This document shows positions 53,130-64,000 of a DNA stretch of 64,000 bases, piece by piece. The position numbers and the translations under genes are program-made. The stretch is from Chionis minor. Lineage: Eukaryota; Chordata; Aves; Charadriiformes; Chionididae. The notes beneath the pieces were generated by a model, which saw only the letters and a program-made list of their open reading frames with translations, was not told the DNA's origin and did no database searches. The first letter of the stretch is position 1; each line of letters opens with the position of its first letter. The DNA is taken from positions 1,771,270 through 1,835,269 of the forward strand of contig VZSF01001349.1 in assembly GCA_013398295.1 (NCBI GenBank), in the 5' to 3' direction.

Positions 53130-53280
53130 AGGAAACCTGGATTCAATAACTGCTCCACCACAGACTCACTGTGTGGTGCACGGTAAGTCACTGAAATATC
53201 TCTGCGCCTTCGTTTTCCAACTGTAAAACAGAATTCTTGATGCCCACCTTTGCAAAGAGCTCTGAATCCTCAGGATGAAA
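53130..53280 (+). mobile_element. MIR-family SINE remnant
   Basis: Order and spacing match MIR: CTGGATTCAA, then CTCCACCACAGACTCACTGTG, then GGTAAGTCACTGAAATATCT, then TCTGCGCCTTCGTTTTCCA, ACTGTAAAACAG and a trailing CTCAGGATGAAA. It is old and diverged. Confidence 0.75.
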
Positions 53281-53860
53281 CCATACCCTGCTAAATAATA
53301 TTACCTTGTTAGGAAGCACAGGTGTGTGACCCTGGACACATATGCTAATGTTGATCCATAAATCTGTCAACAGGAGGTGCTGGCAAAACAGATGGTTCAC
53401 ATTCCTTTTTAAACCACCTCTTTGTCCCCAAAGCCCAGGTATGTCAACGAATCATTTTATAACTGGTCAGGGTTTTAATGGGCCAGGAAGTCCCAGTGAG
53501 CACAATGCCACCAGCATTATGGCTAAGAACAGAGCCAAGGAGAGGAAAAGACAGAGGTCTCTTTTACCCTTCTCCTCACCTCCCTGGCACGTAGGACAAA
53601 CACGGGAGGGCTCTGCAGAAGACGATAAAAGAAAAAGCAGAACCCATCCCCACACATTCCTGTAAGCAGCACAGCACCCGTGACCATGCCTCCATGCTGA
53701 CTGATGCTGTGCATAGAGAAACAGACACAGGTTTTTTAATTACAGGCAATAAAAACCCACAGACACACACCATTTAAAAACCTGATTTAGATGAACAGTT
53801 GCACGTTGACCCACAGGGTCAGGAGGATTACAAGCAAATAAAAAGCTCACTTCTAAACAT

Positions 53861-53886
53861 TTATTTTACTTTATTTTATTTACTTA
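53861..53886. repeat. TTTTA-type simple repeat
   Basis: ATTTTACTTTATTTTATTTA, an imperfect TTTAT/TTTTA repeat. Confidence 0.8.
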
Positions 53887-56333
53887 AGGGTTACCTCTAT
53901 TATTAGGGATTTCGATTCCCCACCTCAACAGCTGAAAACGGAGCGCACAGCATGTTCCCTGAAGCTGTTAGTGTAGCAGCCAGGGCTGGGCAGGATTGAT
54001 GCTGCCGGCTGGGCAAGCTGCAGGGAGGGAGCGCTTGGGCGGGCGGCCGTGCGGGACCGTCTGCCACGCACATTCCCATAAAAGGAATCCCAGGGCCAGA
54101 GGACCACATCAAAGGCGCAGAGTTTAGCAGATTTCCCCTTCCCCTCCCCCTGAGTCTTTGAGACGGAGACTTCATACTCCAGAATTTAATATCTTTTTCC
54201 TCCCTCCCCCCATCAGCCCCTTTGTCTGCATCTCTGTTCTCTAAGAGCTAACAGATGTTGATGCCATATAGTTTCAAAGAAAACTTTTGATGCCCACATA
54301 ACTCATTACAACTAATATATTCCAAGAATGCTTGTAGCTCAGGAAACACTGGGGTGAAAAAACAAGAGGAGAGGGGGCAAATGGCTACACTGAATAACCC
54401 TTGAGAGAAAATAAATAGTTCACTTCAAAGTCATCAGGGAATTCTTTAACAAGCTCGCTCTTCCGCAAAACACAGAACAAATTCAGCTGAGCCTAGAATT
54501 CCCCAAGGAAAAAAAAAAGCCAAACCCCATATAAATGGCAAAGCAGAGGGAAGCATCAGAGAGGTCGCCTGGCTCGCCCAGCAACAAAGCGCAGCATTCT
54601 CGAGGTTCGATATTCCCAAGCAACCTGCGCTGTGCCAGGGCGCAAAAGCACCGCTGAAAAGCAGAGACTGTCAACAATAACAATACAGAGAGCCCTAAAA
54701 ACAGCTAACCCTGTCCCTGTCCCTTGGCACCAAATGAATGCAGGCAGCGATGAGACCGCTCAGTTCACGGAGCACTTCGATGCCGCCTTACAATATATGC
54801 AGGAGGACGTGTCACAAACGTCACAATTACCAAGAAGAAACACTTGCTCATCTAGCCAAAGCAGGTGATTGCATTTTCCAGGGCAGGCAGGTCCGTGTCC
54901 TTTGCTGTTTTCTAGGGTTACATCTAGGATGCAACCCTCCGTAAATTTCTCTAGCAGGTCTCCTCCCCTCCCCTGCTGCTTCAGCACACAGCTGCATCCT
55001 CCTTTCCCTTTTGGTGAGAAGCCCCCAGGAGTCACCAGGGGTTGGTGGGGAGAAGGGCTGAGAAAAGGGGGGAGGGCGAGAATGCGATTACATCAATTTC
55101 CACAGCAGGAGGATCAGATTGCATCATTGTACACAACTTGGGGCCCGCTCTTTTATCCCTGATGCAGGCAAATTTCCCATTGAAAGCAGTGGGAGACTTG
55201 TCTGTGCAAGGACTGCAGAATCGGGCGTTCTGTGATCACGGAATTAGAAAGCAGCAGGAAGCCACACCTGGCGGCACCTCTCTCGGCGGTGCTCTGCCCT
55301 CCGTCGGGTTATCAAACCAAAACAAATGAAAAATATAACAACGACGTTAAAATCTTTCTCCCCCTCATACACAAACTCCTAAAAATCCACCACTGCAGTT
55401 ACCGTATAAAAGTCTGTCTCAAGTTCCTACCAGTGACCTGCCCATTTCACACTAAACAAGTCACGAGAAAGAAAACGGAGTGAGGGGGGGTGGGGGCATT
55501 ATCCCCCTGCACGGTCGTAGCCGCCTCTCATATAATAATTAAAATGTAAAGGGGTTTAAGGATTTTCGACAAACAGGTGTGTTCTCCTGCTTGCGGGTTT
55601 TTTCAGGGGTTTCCATGGATGAGGGGAAAAAAACCCAAGTCAGCCCTACTTTCGCAGCACCAACAACGCGTGCTCTCTTTTTCAGAACAGTTCAAATACG
55701 ATCCATAGTACCACAGCGCAATATGCAGAATTACTAGTTTTTCATGGCTGCTCATTTCCAAGCACCACACTTCGCATTCACTTTCATCTGCATAAAAATT
55801 TTCCTTGTAGCAGCTCAATAGTTTCCCCACTTCAGCTGCTGCTACTCTCATGCACACCTTTCCAGAGTATTTATCCCCCAAACACAGCAGTAAACAGCTT
55901 AGGAAAACCAGAACTAAAATCTTCAATCAGATTTGTTCAGGATAAAATGTAAAATGATCCCTTATTATCTCTCCTGCCTCACTGTTTGGGGATAGATCAT
56001 TTCCTCTAGGGAATAACACGGAAGGCGTCCTCAAGCCTTGTGGCTTTGTAAGTAAAATACCGTACTGCTGAGGTCATCCACCACATTTCAGGGTGGCAGG
56101 AAACTTCAGCAGGACAGCAGGCGGCTGAGAGACTCAGGTAACTCAAATCCAGTCTGTGGACTGGGAGATTTCCACAGTGGCAGGGCAGGGCCAAGATGGA
56201 AAAAGTCATGAGAAGACATGGGACATCATGGAAGTAGAAAACATTACTGAGCCTTCAGGAATAAATGCATAGAATCAAAATTCTATTCCATAAATTCAAA
56301 AGCTTGCTGAACTCTCCAAATAGCACATCTGTA

Positions 56334-56627
56334 AGATCACAGAATCATAGAATAGTTTAGGTTGGAAGGGACCTTAAAGATCATCTAGTCTCAACCCCCC
56401 TGCCATGGGCAGGGACACCTCCCACTAGACCAGGTCGCTCAAAGCCCCGTCCAACCTGGCCTCGAACATCTCCAGGGATGGGGCAGCCACAGCTTCTCTG
56501 GGCAACCTGTGCCAGGGCCTCACCGCCCTCACGAGCACGGCCCCACCTCTCCAGCCTGTCCAGGTCCCTCTGGAGGACATCCCTTCCCTCCAACGTGTCA
56601 ACCACTCCGCACAGCATGGTGTTGTCA
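56334..56627 (-). mobile_element. CR1 LINE, 3' fragment
   Basis: On the plus strand the sequence opens with ACAGAATCATAGAATAG, the reverse complement of the short repeats ending CR1 elements. It continues with GGTTGGAAGGGACCTTAAAG, ATCATCTAG, CCCCCCTGCCATGGGCAGGG and TCCAACCTGGCC. This is the typical 3' end of avian chicken repeat 1, so the element lies on the minus strand and is 5'-truncated to about 0.3 kb, as most CR1 copies are. An open frame across it on the minus strand is an artefact of the GC-rich repeat. Confidence 0.95.
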
Positions 56628-58022
56628 GGTTCTCAGTTTCTAAGATCTGGGTTCTAAGTTTCCTCGAAACACCCCGATGCATCCAGACTAAGAGGACTAC
56701 TCCGTGTGTGGAAAGGCTGTGAAGCCCTTCCAGAGCGACTTGTGCCACGGGCCTGCAGTGGCAGCACCACGGCAACAACCCAGACTCTCGGAAACGGCAG
56801 GTTCTGACCTACCGGGATGCAGCACTTGGGCCAGGAGCCGCCTTCAGAGCACAGCGTGTGTTTTGCCCATGATTTTCACAACTGTCAAACAGCATATTCC
56901 AGTGCGGGCTAATTACATCCTCCTTCTGTCTCACGTAGAGCAGAACTGAGTGAGGAAAAAAAAGAATCCTGAAATACACAATATAAAAGAAAGGCAATGG
57001 CCTGGGTTTAGTTTCAGCTAAGCCCTATTGTGACTATTTTGTGACAGCAAAATAATTTGTCCTTTAGGATGAAAAAATAGCAAATGATAATTAAGAAAAA
57101 AAAACCACAACAAAAACTTTGTAACCATTCCTTACAGTGGCTATTGGCAGCAAAAGCTGAAGTTTACCCACCGTAAGATGAACCACAACAGCAGCAGCAC
57201 CACGACTGAGGCTTTACACTGCAACATGAAAGGACTGCAATACAACGTTCCTCCTAAAGCTGATGATGCTTTGCCTGAATAAAGACTTAAAAATCTGCAC
57301 CTACAGTAACACTCTTGACTTTCTACCATGTTTCGGCTTTCTACGCATAAACATTAACTACAGAGGAACTGACACATCCAGCTTTTTACTGACCTTGTTG
57401 GACTCTCAGCTGTTTCTGTAAATTGGAAATTTACATACAATAAGCTAAGTTACTTTTGCTGGAATTGGTCAAAGAAAAAAAACCCAACCTACAGACAAGC
57501 CAGATCACAAATCCTTTCAAGTGTATCCCCTTCAAATGGTCTCAGCAGTAGGGGCCCAGCAGTATCAATTGCTCTCGGAAAGTGGTAATTCCTTTCCAAC
57601 CCCAAGCAGACAAATTAAAAGTAATTAAAATTCTTTACATTTTTCCCAAACCCCCTTTTTTAAAACTGTCAAAGTTAGCATTAATGAATTTTCAACTGTG
57701 TTCCCCTGAACACTAAAGGCCTGGACAGAAATCTTTCAGATGTGCGTATCTTCCTCAGACAGGAGTTACGCCGATGCACACAGGAACCGTGCTACAGACA
57801 GAGGGAAAAAACCCAACCCAGCTTCAGTCTGCCGTGGTGGAGCAGCATCTTCTGACGCAACTCTGACCTTCTGTACATGCAAAACTCTGAACCACTGGCC
57901 CCTGGCATGGTTTTGTCTCCTGAACTGGGCAGAATAGTACCCAGAGACATCCAAAGACCTCGGAAGGGCTTTTATGGCTGGTTTTCACCATTTCAGGGAA
58001 AATGTTTGTTTTTCTGATTGTA

Positions 58023-58048
58023 TATGTGTGTGGGGGGGTGCGTGTGTG
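58023..58048. repeat. GT and G-run simple repeat
   Basis: TATGTGTGTGGGGGGGTGCG followed by TGTGTG. Confidence 0.8.
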
Positions 58049-60789
58049 AGAGACTGTGTATGTTTGTCTGTTACATTGCAAGAACAGAAACTTTAAGAAA
58101 AAAGAGATTAATTTTGCCGAACATTAAGTTTCTTCTCAAAAAATGCTCACAGAAATATATGCAGTTCCTTAGCATGAAACAAAGGGATTTATCTTGCAGT
58201 GACAAAGCCAAGCCTGAAGCACTGTGCCAACTAATACTTGTAGGACCTCTTTCGATGCCTTTTTTCCCTTGTTCCACTATTTCCATTAGCAGGTACAACT
58301 GTTACCTATTGCTCTTCTGCAGTACACCCTGGCAGAGATCACTGCCTGCGCCTCCCGCTGCTAGGAAGACCCACAAACCCTCCCCAGCCCAGGAGGATGC
58401 ACTCCAGAAGGTACACAGGGATTTCTTTCTTGCCACCGCAGGTGCGTGCAGTAGAGAAGACGCCACCAAGCACTGTTACCTGGAGCAGCTCTCTCGTTCG
58501 CTGCCTGCGGTGACCAAGCCCAGAGGAAGATGAGCGCTCAGGTCTGGGACAACCAAACTGGATCTTTTGGTCCAGGTTTCACAAGTACCCAGGTACTCCA
58601 ACATCAACCTCAAATGCCCGGGATCCCGCTCCAGGCATGATGTTATGTACGATTTCAGACACAGTGCGTGTATCTGAAAAAAGCTGGCCTTGCTGTCAGA
58701 CTGCACACAAAATAGGAGAGACCAAAACCAGCACTGCGAGAAGCCAACCAAACCATGGATATTGGATGTTGTCAAAAGCTGGAAGAGCATCATCTCCACC
58801 TTCTGTGCACACCACCAGGGCTAGCAAGTCCTCAGAGGGCTCCCCTTAGAAGGGCATAACAGGTGGCGTAGAAAACACCATTCCACGACTAGCACAACAC
58901 ACTTTGACAAAAGTGGCATCACTGGGGATCAATATCCACTTTCTGTTCCTGTAGAGGGTGGGAGAAAACTGGAAGAGAAACTTAAGGTCCTTCAGTTTCA
59001 TCACAGGTCCACAAAGTCTTCCTCATGTGGTTGTGACTAGCAAGGGACACAAACTGGAGTTTTGAGTCTTCTCACGTCACCATCCTGCCTTACTTTCTTT
59101 TTTAAACCAACTTAACTCTGTCTTTGTGGCAAGGTTTTGCAGTCATTTGCTATGATTTATGACGTCTTATTTAAACAGAAAGGCCAGTAGAAATCCTTTA
59201 CAATGTTTATACAATCTTTAATATTTTCCATGAGGACCAGACACGTTTGGGAGGGGAGGGAGGCAGGATGACAGCCGAATGCAGATTATATGCAGAGCAG
59301 CAGGCTTGCCTGACCCCATGCAGCTATTAAAGGGACAGAAACATCTGAAAATTCACATTTGTCCAGAAAAGTTTTGCCTAGTTTTAGGCAAACACCATAA
59401 CGGCATTAAAGGAGGAAGCATTTCCAGTCAGTTTACTTTGTTCACTTGACTTTATGAAGATTGTTTCCTTAATTTTTTGATTCAGGCCTGCTGATGCATT
59501 TAATATGCTCCAGTATGACAGGCACACAACAAGGAGTGGCGCAAATAATTATTAAAATAAAGGAAAATGACAAGGAGACTTACCCCAAGCTACCTTCATT
59601 TAAATTTTTAAATATAAATTAGGAGAAATATTTCATCACAGTCATTACTGGCATCTCAGTTAACATTGTTATTTTAATGGCAAATGTTTTTTAACTCTGC
59701 TAATTTTTAATTGCTTGTATTTTAAGACTGAAAGAAAATTAACACAAACAGAATAAATGTCTCTTCTCTCACTAGGCACAACTCTTAACTTCAATCAGAA
59801 GAGTCTGTCGGACAGCCCAGATTGCATCAACAGCTTCAGAAGCTCATGACACACCAGCAACACAGCACGAACAGTTGCCCAAGCTGTCCTGGCAAGACAT
59901 GCAAGCCTTGGGTTTGATCCCAGTTTTACCCCAGTTTCACACTTCCGTAGCTGCAGCAGAACAGAATGGGAGTGGCTGGGAACAGACCTGTGCCTTCACC
60001 TCTGGCGGGAGCATTCAGGACCAACTCGTCTTATAGTCAGCTATAGCATCAATATCAATATCAAAGTCGATATTTTAACTTCAGTTGAAAACTCTTTATA
60101 TTTCTTCCACAAGCAAACTATTAAGAACCCTGCCCTAGAGAAAGATGAAAGGAGCCAATCTCCCCTTTAAATTACCAAGCAAGCCTGGGCCTTGATTCCT
60201 TTTTCAATGGGAAGTCAAAACGTCTGACTTCAATCAGTTTGTATAAACCAGCTTTTGTTTTTCCTTTTACCCAAATGACTCCACTCTTAAGGATTTATTG
60301 TAACTGGATTGCTTTTCTACCCAGCAGGGAGCTGTAGCACTAGCAAAGCTGTTCCACACAGTAGGTTTTCCGCTGATTGAATTTCTAGACTTTCAGCTCT
60401 TCGGAAATGTTTGCTCTTGTACAAGCTGTCAGAGGGAAATTGTGTGCAGTCGATTTTGTCTCCGCTAAAGCCAAGCGGGGTTCCATATGCAGTCAGCCAA
60501 TGCGGAATTGAAAGAAGGAGGATCAATCAAATTGAGAAGGAAAAAAAGGTCTCAGCACAAACAAACAAAAAACTCCCCAAAGAAACAAACCACACAAGAA
60601 AAAAGGGCAGGGGGAAACAGATGAGAATGAAAACCATTTCTGCAAATAGGTGCGCTCAAAAGAACCAGCAACATTCTTTCTTAAAAGGAAAACTTTTATT
60701 TAAAAATCGCTAAAATACAGGCTAGAAGCCATTTGAAGAAGCTGCTCCGTTAAACGTGCACCAAGCCAACACCATTATGTTGCTCCAAA

Positions 60790-61065
60790 GCCAAGCTGCT
60801 GTATGAACCGCTCCCCCTTTGGAGCAGCCGACCCTACCGTCCTGCCGCAAGCGTGGCACCGCAGTCACCCGTGCGGCAGCGCAGCACACCTGCCACAGCG
60901 AGCGGCGCTGGCACGGCCAGGCCATGCAGACCGTCCACCCCGCTCCTGCTGGTTCTGCGTAACCAGCAACACACGCCGGGAAGCCGCGGGAAGCCGCTGC
61001 AGAGCTGCCGTGCTGGTCAGAGATGGTGGAGGGCGACTTAACAAGAAGGATTTTTCAGCCACCAC
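60790..61065. other. CpG-rich patch in the upstream intron
   Basis: Many CG dinucleotides (GCGGCAGCGCAGC, GCGAGCGGCGC and GCCGGGAAGCCGCGGGAAGC). Open frames on both strands are a by-product of base composition and resemble nothing known. Confidence 0.5.
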
Positions 61066-63840
61066 CTTCGCGGTATCTTACAAAGGCTCCAGAGTCACTT
61101 CCACTTCAAGTGCACCACAGCCATGACCTTGCCATGCACATGGCCTTATGGTTCACATCGCTGTCTGCACTTGAGGTTTTGTTATTTAGAAATCTAATAA
61201 ATGACAAGGCCAGAAGTGCACATCACAGCCAACAAAACCAAAGAAATCAGAAGCCGCAAGCAGAGACTTAGACACCTGTATTAAAGATCCCATAAAAGGG
61301 TCTTAGTATAAGCAACACTTGACTGCGGTCTGGTCTGCAATAGCTCGTATTTCTAACTCAACTGTAAGGACACATTTTGGTTCTAACTGCATTACGGGGA
61401 ACAGAAATGCTTTCAGGCATAAGCCAGTACTTCCCAATGATACAGTAACTCATGAATGTGAGAGCACAGGTGAGTATTGGACTGGGAGACTCTGCCCTGC
61501 CAGCCGTGGGCAGACGAGCCATATAATCTTCAAGTGTACCGCAGAACCACCAGAAGCAGTTGCGCTGACACCATCTTCTCTTGGCACTGACATGTGCATT
61601 TTGATAACCCTGTGTTAGGAAAGTTTTGCCACCTGTTTTTTCTTTTAAGAAATAATTACAGCTAGCGGGTCATTCACACAGTGAAAATCACAAAGCCGTA
61701 CAACAGGGGTTTTGTTTTTAAATTACCGGACTTGACCTTAAAAGACACCCAAGTCCTGCTACCTTGTATTGTTCAGGCCATATCCTCACGTGCCAAGCTC
61801 AGTGAGAGCCGTACAGCACAGCAGTATCCACAGCACTCACGGTCTGCAAGGACAGGTACTCTGCCTGCTGATGGAAGAGAGAAAAGCACCTTGCAAAAAG
61901 GCTTTCTTAGAGCATCCCAAGTGTCTGCAAGAGTGACTGGTGCAGAATTTCAGTGAAGGTGCAAAAAGCGAACCTTCAGTTTACTGTGCACTGCCTTTCC
62001 TCAGAAGACACTTCCTATGCAGTGAGAAAAGATGACATCTATCATGAAACAAATAATAATAATGAGGATTTTTGCCACTCTTCTTCCCCAGTCAGCTGCC
62101 TTCTATTAAGAGTGGTTTTCTCTCTCAGTTCCCACCTTATTTCACCTGTTAAGTGTAGCTCAGTGATTTTCCTGCTGGGAGTCTGTTCAGACACGCTTTC
62201 CCAACTCAGCACACTGACAGCCTGACATTCGTGTTCCTAATCAACAGTGCACCTCGACAAAACCTCCATGATGAAAGGAAATATCCTGGCTCCAAAGTCT
62301 TCTAAAGGGCCACTTGACTGACGAAGCCATTTGCACCACTATTTGCACCGTATTTAATGAACCTCATTACCTAAACAATCATCTGCTCAGGCTAGTCACT
62401 AAAGACTTTCCTCATTTTTTCTTTGCCTCTTGGGAGGCTACAGTTCCTCTTTGACCGTAAAGAAAAACATTGCAAACAAAAAAGAAAGAAGGCAGAGAAT
62501 AAGAAATTCGTGATACGCAGGAAGGAAGGACAAGGCTGCACATGACCTGAAACTTTGATCAGGGTTTCCTACTGATGCCATTAAGATTTAGTCCAGCTGT
62601 CCCAGCCACTAGTGTTAGCAGTGGACCCGGCCCAAGGCTGTAACCATGTACAATAGCTAAATAAAGTATTGACTTAAGATAGAAATTCATTCATAAATCC
62701 CAGCAAAGGTTATTGAAAGGTTATTGCTCTCCAATTAAAGATACATTGGTGTTTTGAACTAAATAAAGATTTGATTTAGAGGGACACAGAATACAAAATT
62801 CAACATTGCAAGTGCACAACCTTCAGTGTTCTACAGGAAAGGCAGAACAAAGATTGGTCAATTCTCCCCACACAGACCGATTGCCTGAATAATTTCTTAT
62901 CTGATTATTGATTTCATTCAAGTCTTCTATTGTGCAACTTGGTTTGTGGGCACTGGGTTATATGAAGTGTGCAGAATTACTCTGGAGCTGACAGATGCAA
63001 CTCAAGCGAGCTCCAGCACAGTTTCTCCCCAACATTTATCCCTAACCAATTGCTTCATTCCTTACACATATTCCACTTTCAGATCCTAAAAAACAGAGGA
63101 CAATAATAACTTGAACTATCAGTCAAAATTAGTGTTCTTCACCATGACCAGCCTTAGAGTTTTGCAGACTTTGCTCTATTTAACTGCTTTGGACAAAAGC
63201 TTGCCTTCCTCTTCCTCTTATAAAAGAGGGATTGATGAGAGGGAGAAAGAGGAAAAGAGGAATGACTGAGCGGAGCATGAAGACGTTTGGGGACTTCGGA
63301 AAAGGAGGAGCACAGCTTGGAACCTTGCAGCTCACCTCCACACTCTCCCAGCTGAGTCACCAACAGTCGTGTCATACTAACTCACCTACACCCTGCATAG
63401 GAAACACACGCCTTCCTCGAAAGGTTACAACAGCAGCTTGAACGCCTGAGTCACTCTACTCCGATGTGTGTAACCACACAAAATACACATTGTGGATTTG
63501 CTACTTCTTCCATTTCAGTAAATGGAAGTTTTGCCATTGATTTTAATGGAAAGAGACCTTATTTCCATTGCATAGCATAGGTCATCTGCAGATTAACACC
63601 TTAGACCATACGTCGTGCCTCCCAAATCTGACTTTAGCCTACAATTGTCTTCCATCCCAAACAAACTGCTATCAATGTGCTTTTATTTGCTTTAACAATT
63701 AATTCCCTTACAGTTACTACCAGAAACTACCAACTGACTTCTTTTGAAGGAGCAAAGCACTTTTACACAGAACCAGGGTGGTGACAATGAAAGAAGATAC
63801 AGTAAGAAATCTAGGGGAGTTTTACTTTTTTTTTTAAATT

Positions 63841-63869
63841 TAAAAACAAACAAACAAACAAACAAAAAA
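63841..63869. repeat. AAAC tetranucleotide repeat
   Basis: Six consecutive AAAC units followed by an A-run, preceded by a T-run at about 63826-63835. Confidence 0.92.
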
Positions 63870-64000
63870 ACCAACCTGCAAAAGACACTGAGGTTGGGAG
63901 AAGTTGGAAGACAAGGCAGAGCAACGCAAGACGACTGGAGAACAGATGCACAGAAGAAGTTAAAGTCATGGAAACCTTTGCACAAGCACTAAAGCTTATT

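Larger units (their letters stand above)
966..64000 (-). other. NKD1: NKD1 gene body (5' part outside the window)
   Basis: Gene-level entry for naked cuticle homolog 1, a Dishevelled-binding antagonist and feedback regulator of canonical Wnt signalling. Seven coding exons run from 44447 down to 7299. The joins are phase 1 (Val), phase 0, phase 0, phase 1 (Asp), phase 2 (Arg) and phase 1 (Gly). The joined frame has 399 codons and no internal stop. Seen directly are the EF-hand loop, the conserved block after it, the Cys-Tyr-Arg-His-Cys block and the His-rich tail. These match vertebrate NKD1 rather than NKD2 over most of the length. About 70 N-terminal residues are missing. I searched by eye for the expected Glu-Glu-Trp-Ile and Lys-Arg-Arg-Glu-Ser blocks between 44448 and 64000 and did not find them, so the first exons probably lie beyond the window. 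The 3' limit is inferred from a candidate poly(A) signal at 988-993. Confidence 0.9.
44448..64000 (-). other. Probable NKD1 intron, at least 19.5 kb, running off the window
   Basis: The 58-bp exon at 44390-44447 has an acceptor, so at least one more exon lies upstream. I scanned for the blocks expected in the N-terminal exons and saw none. The stretch contains a CR1 fragment, a MIR element, microsatellites, palindromes and CpG-rich patches at about 47490-47670 and 60790-61060. A diverged or very short exon could have been missed. Confidence 0.7.

Noticed and set aside
54000..54070. GC-rich stretch as a promoter
   Set aside because: Only about 60 bp long with few CpG sites. No exon or motif supports it.
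56381..56778. Open frames on the minus strand of up to 117 codons
   Set aside because: They read through the CR1 3' non-coding end, which is GC-rich and often open in several frames.
58018..58533. 171-codon open frame on the plus strand
   Set aside because: It starts in a GT/G simple repeat and shows no known domain. Antisense frames are open as well.

Overview
The window is vertebrate nuclear DNA, almost certainly avian. The clearest species clue is a CR1 LINE 3' fragment at about 56.3-56.6 kb of the type that dominates bird genomes. A few old MIR-like SINE remnants fit an amniote background, as do the low repeat density and the widely spaced short exons. There is no bacterial or viral content, no CRISPR array and no operon.

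The only gene I can support is NKD1 (naked cuticle homolog 1), on the minus strand, read from high to low coordinates. Seven coding exons were found: 44447-44390, 26026-25920, 23305-23210, 14625-14478, 13427-13343, 8785-8655 and 7873-7299. Every boundary has an AG acceptor and a GT donor. The exons join in one open frame of 399 codons plus a stop. Against roughly 470 residues for human NKD1 (from memory), about 70 N-terminal residues, including the expected myristoylated start, are missing and should lie beyond position 64000. The product is a cytoplasmic and membrane-associated, Dishevelled-binding antagonist of Wnt signalling with one EF-hand and a histidine-rich tail.

Layout: 1 to about 965 is probably intergenic. 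About 966-7298 is read as a long NKD1 3' UTR ending at a candidate AATAAA signal at 988-993; the extent is inferred. From 7299 to 44447 lie the exons and six introns, the largest 18.4 kb. From 44448 to 64000 no exon was recognised and the stretch is read as part of another large intron. Introns carry the CR1 copy, MIR-like fragments, microsatellites, several CpG-rich patches, a 24-bp tandem duplication 9 bp from a splice donor, and several perfect palindromes.

I found no convincing undescribed system. The most useful points are the small, easily missed exons at 44.4 and 13.4 kb, the EF-hand loop split by an 8.6-kb intron, the duplication beside the 58-bp exon, and CpG-rich patches upstream of that exon that could be tested as internal promoters or enhancers.
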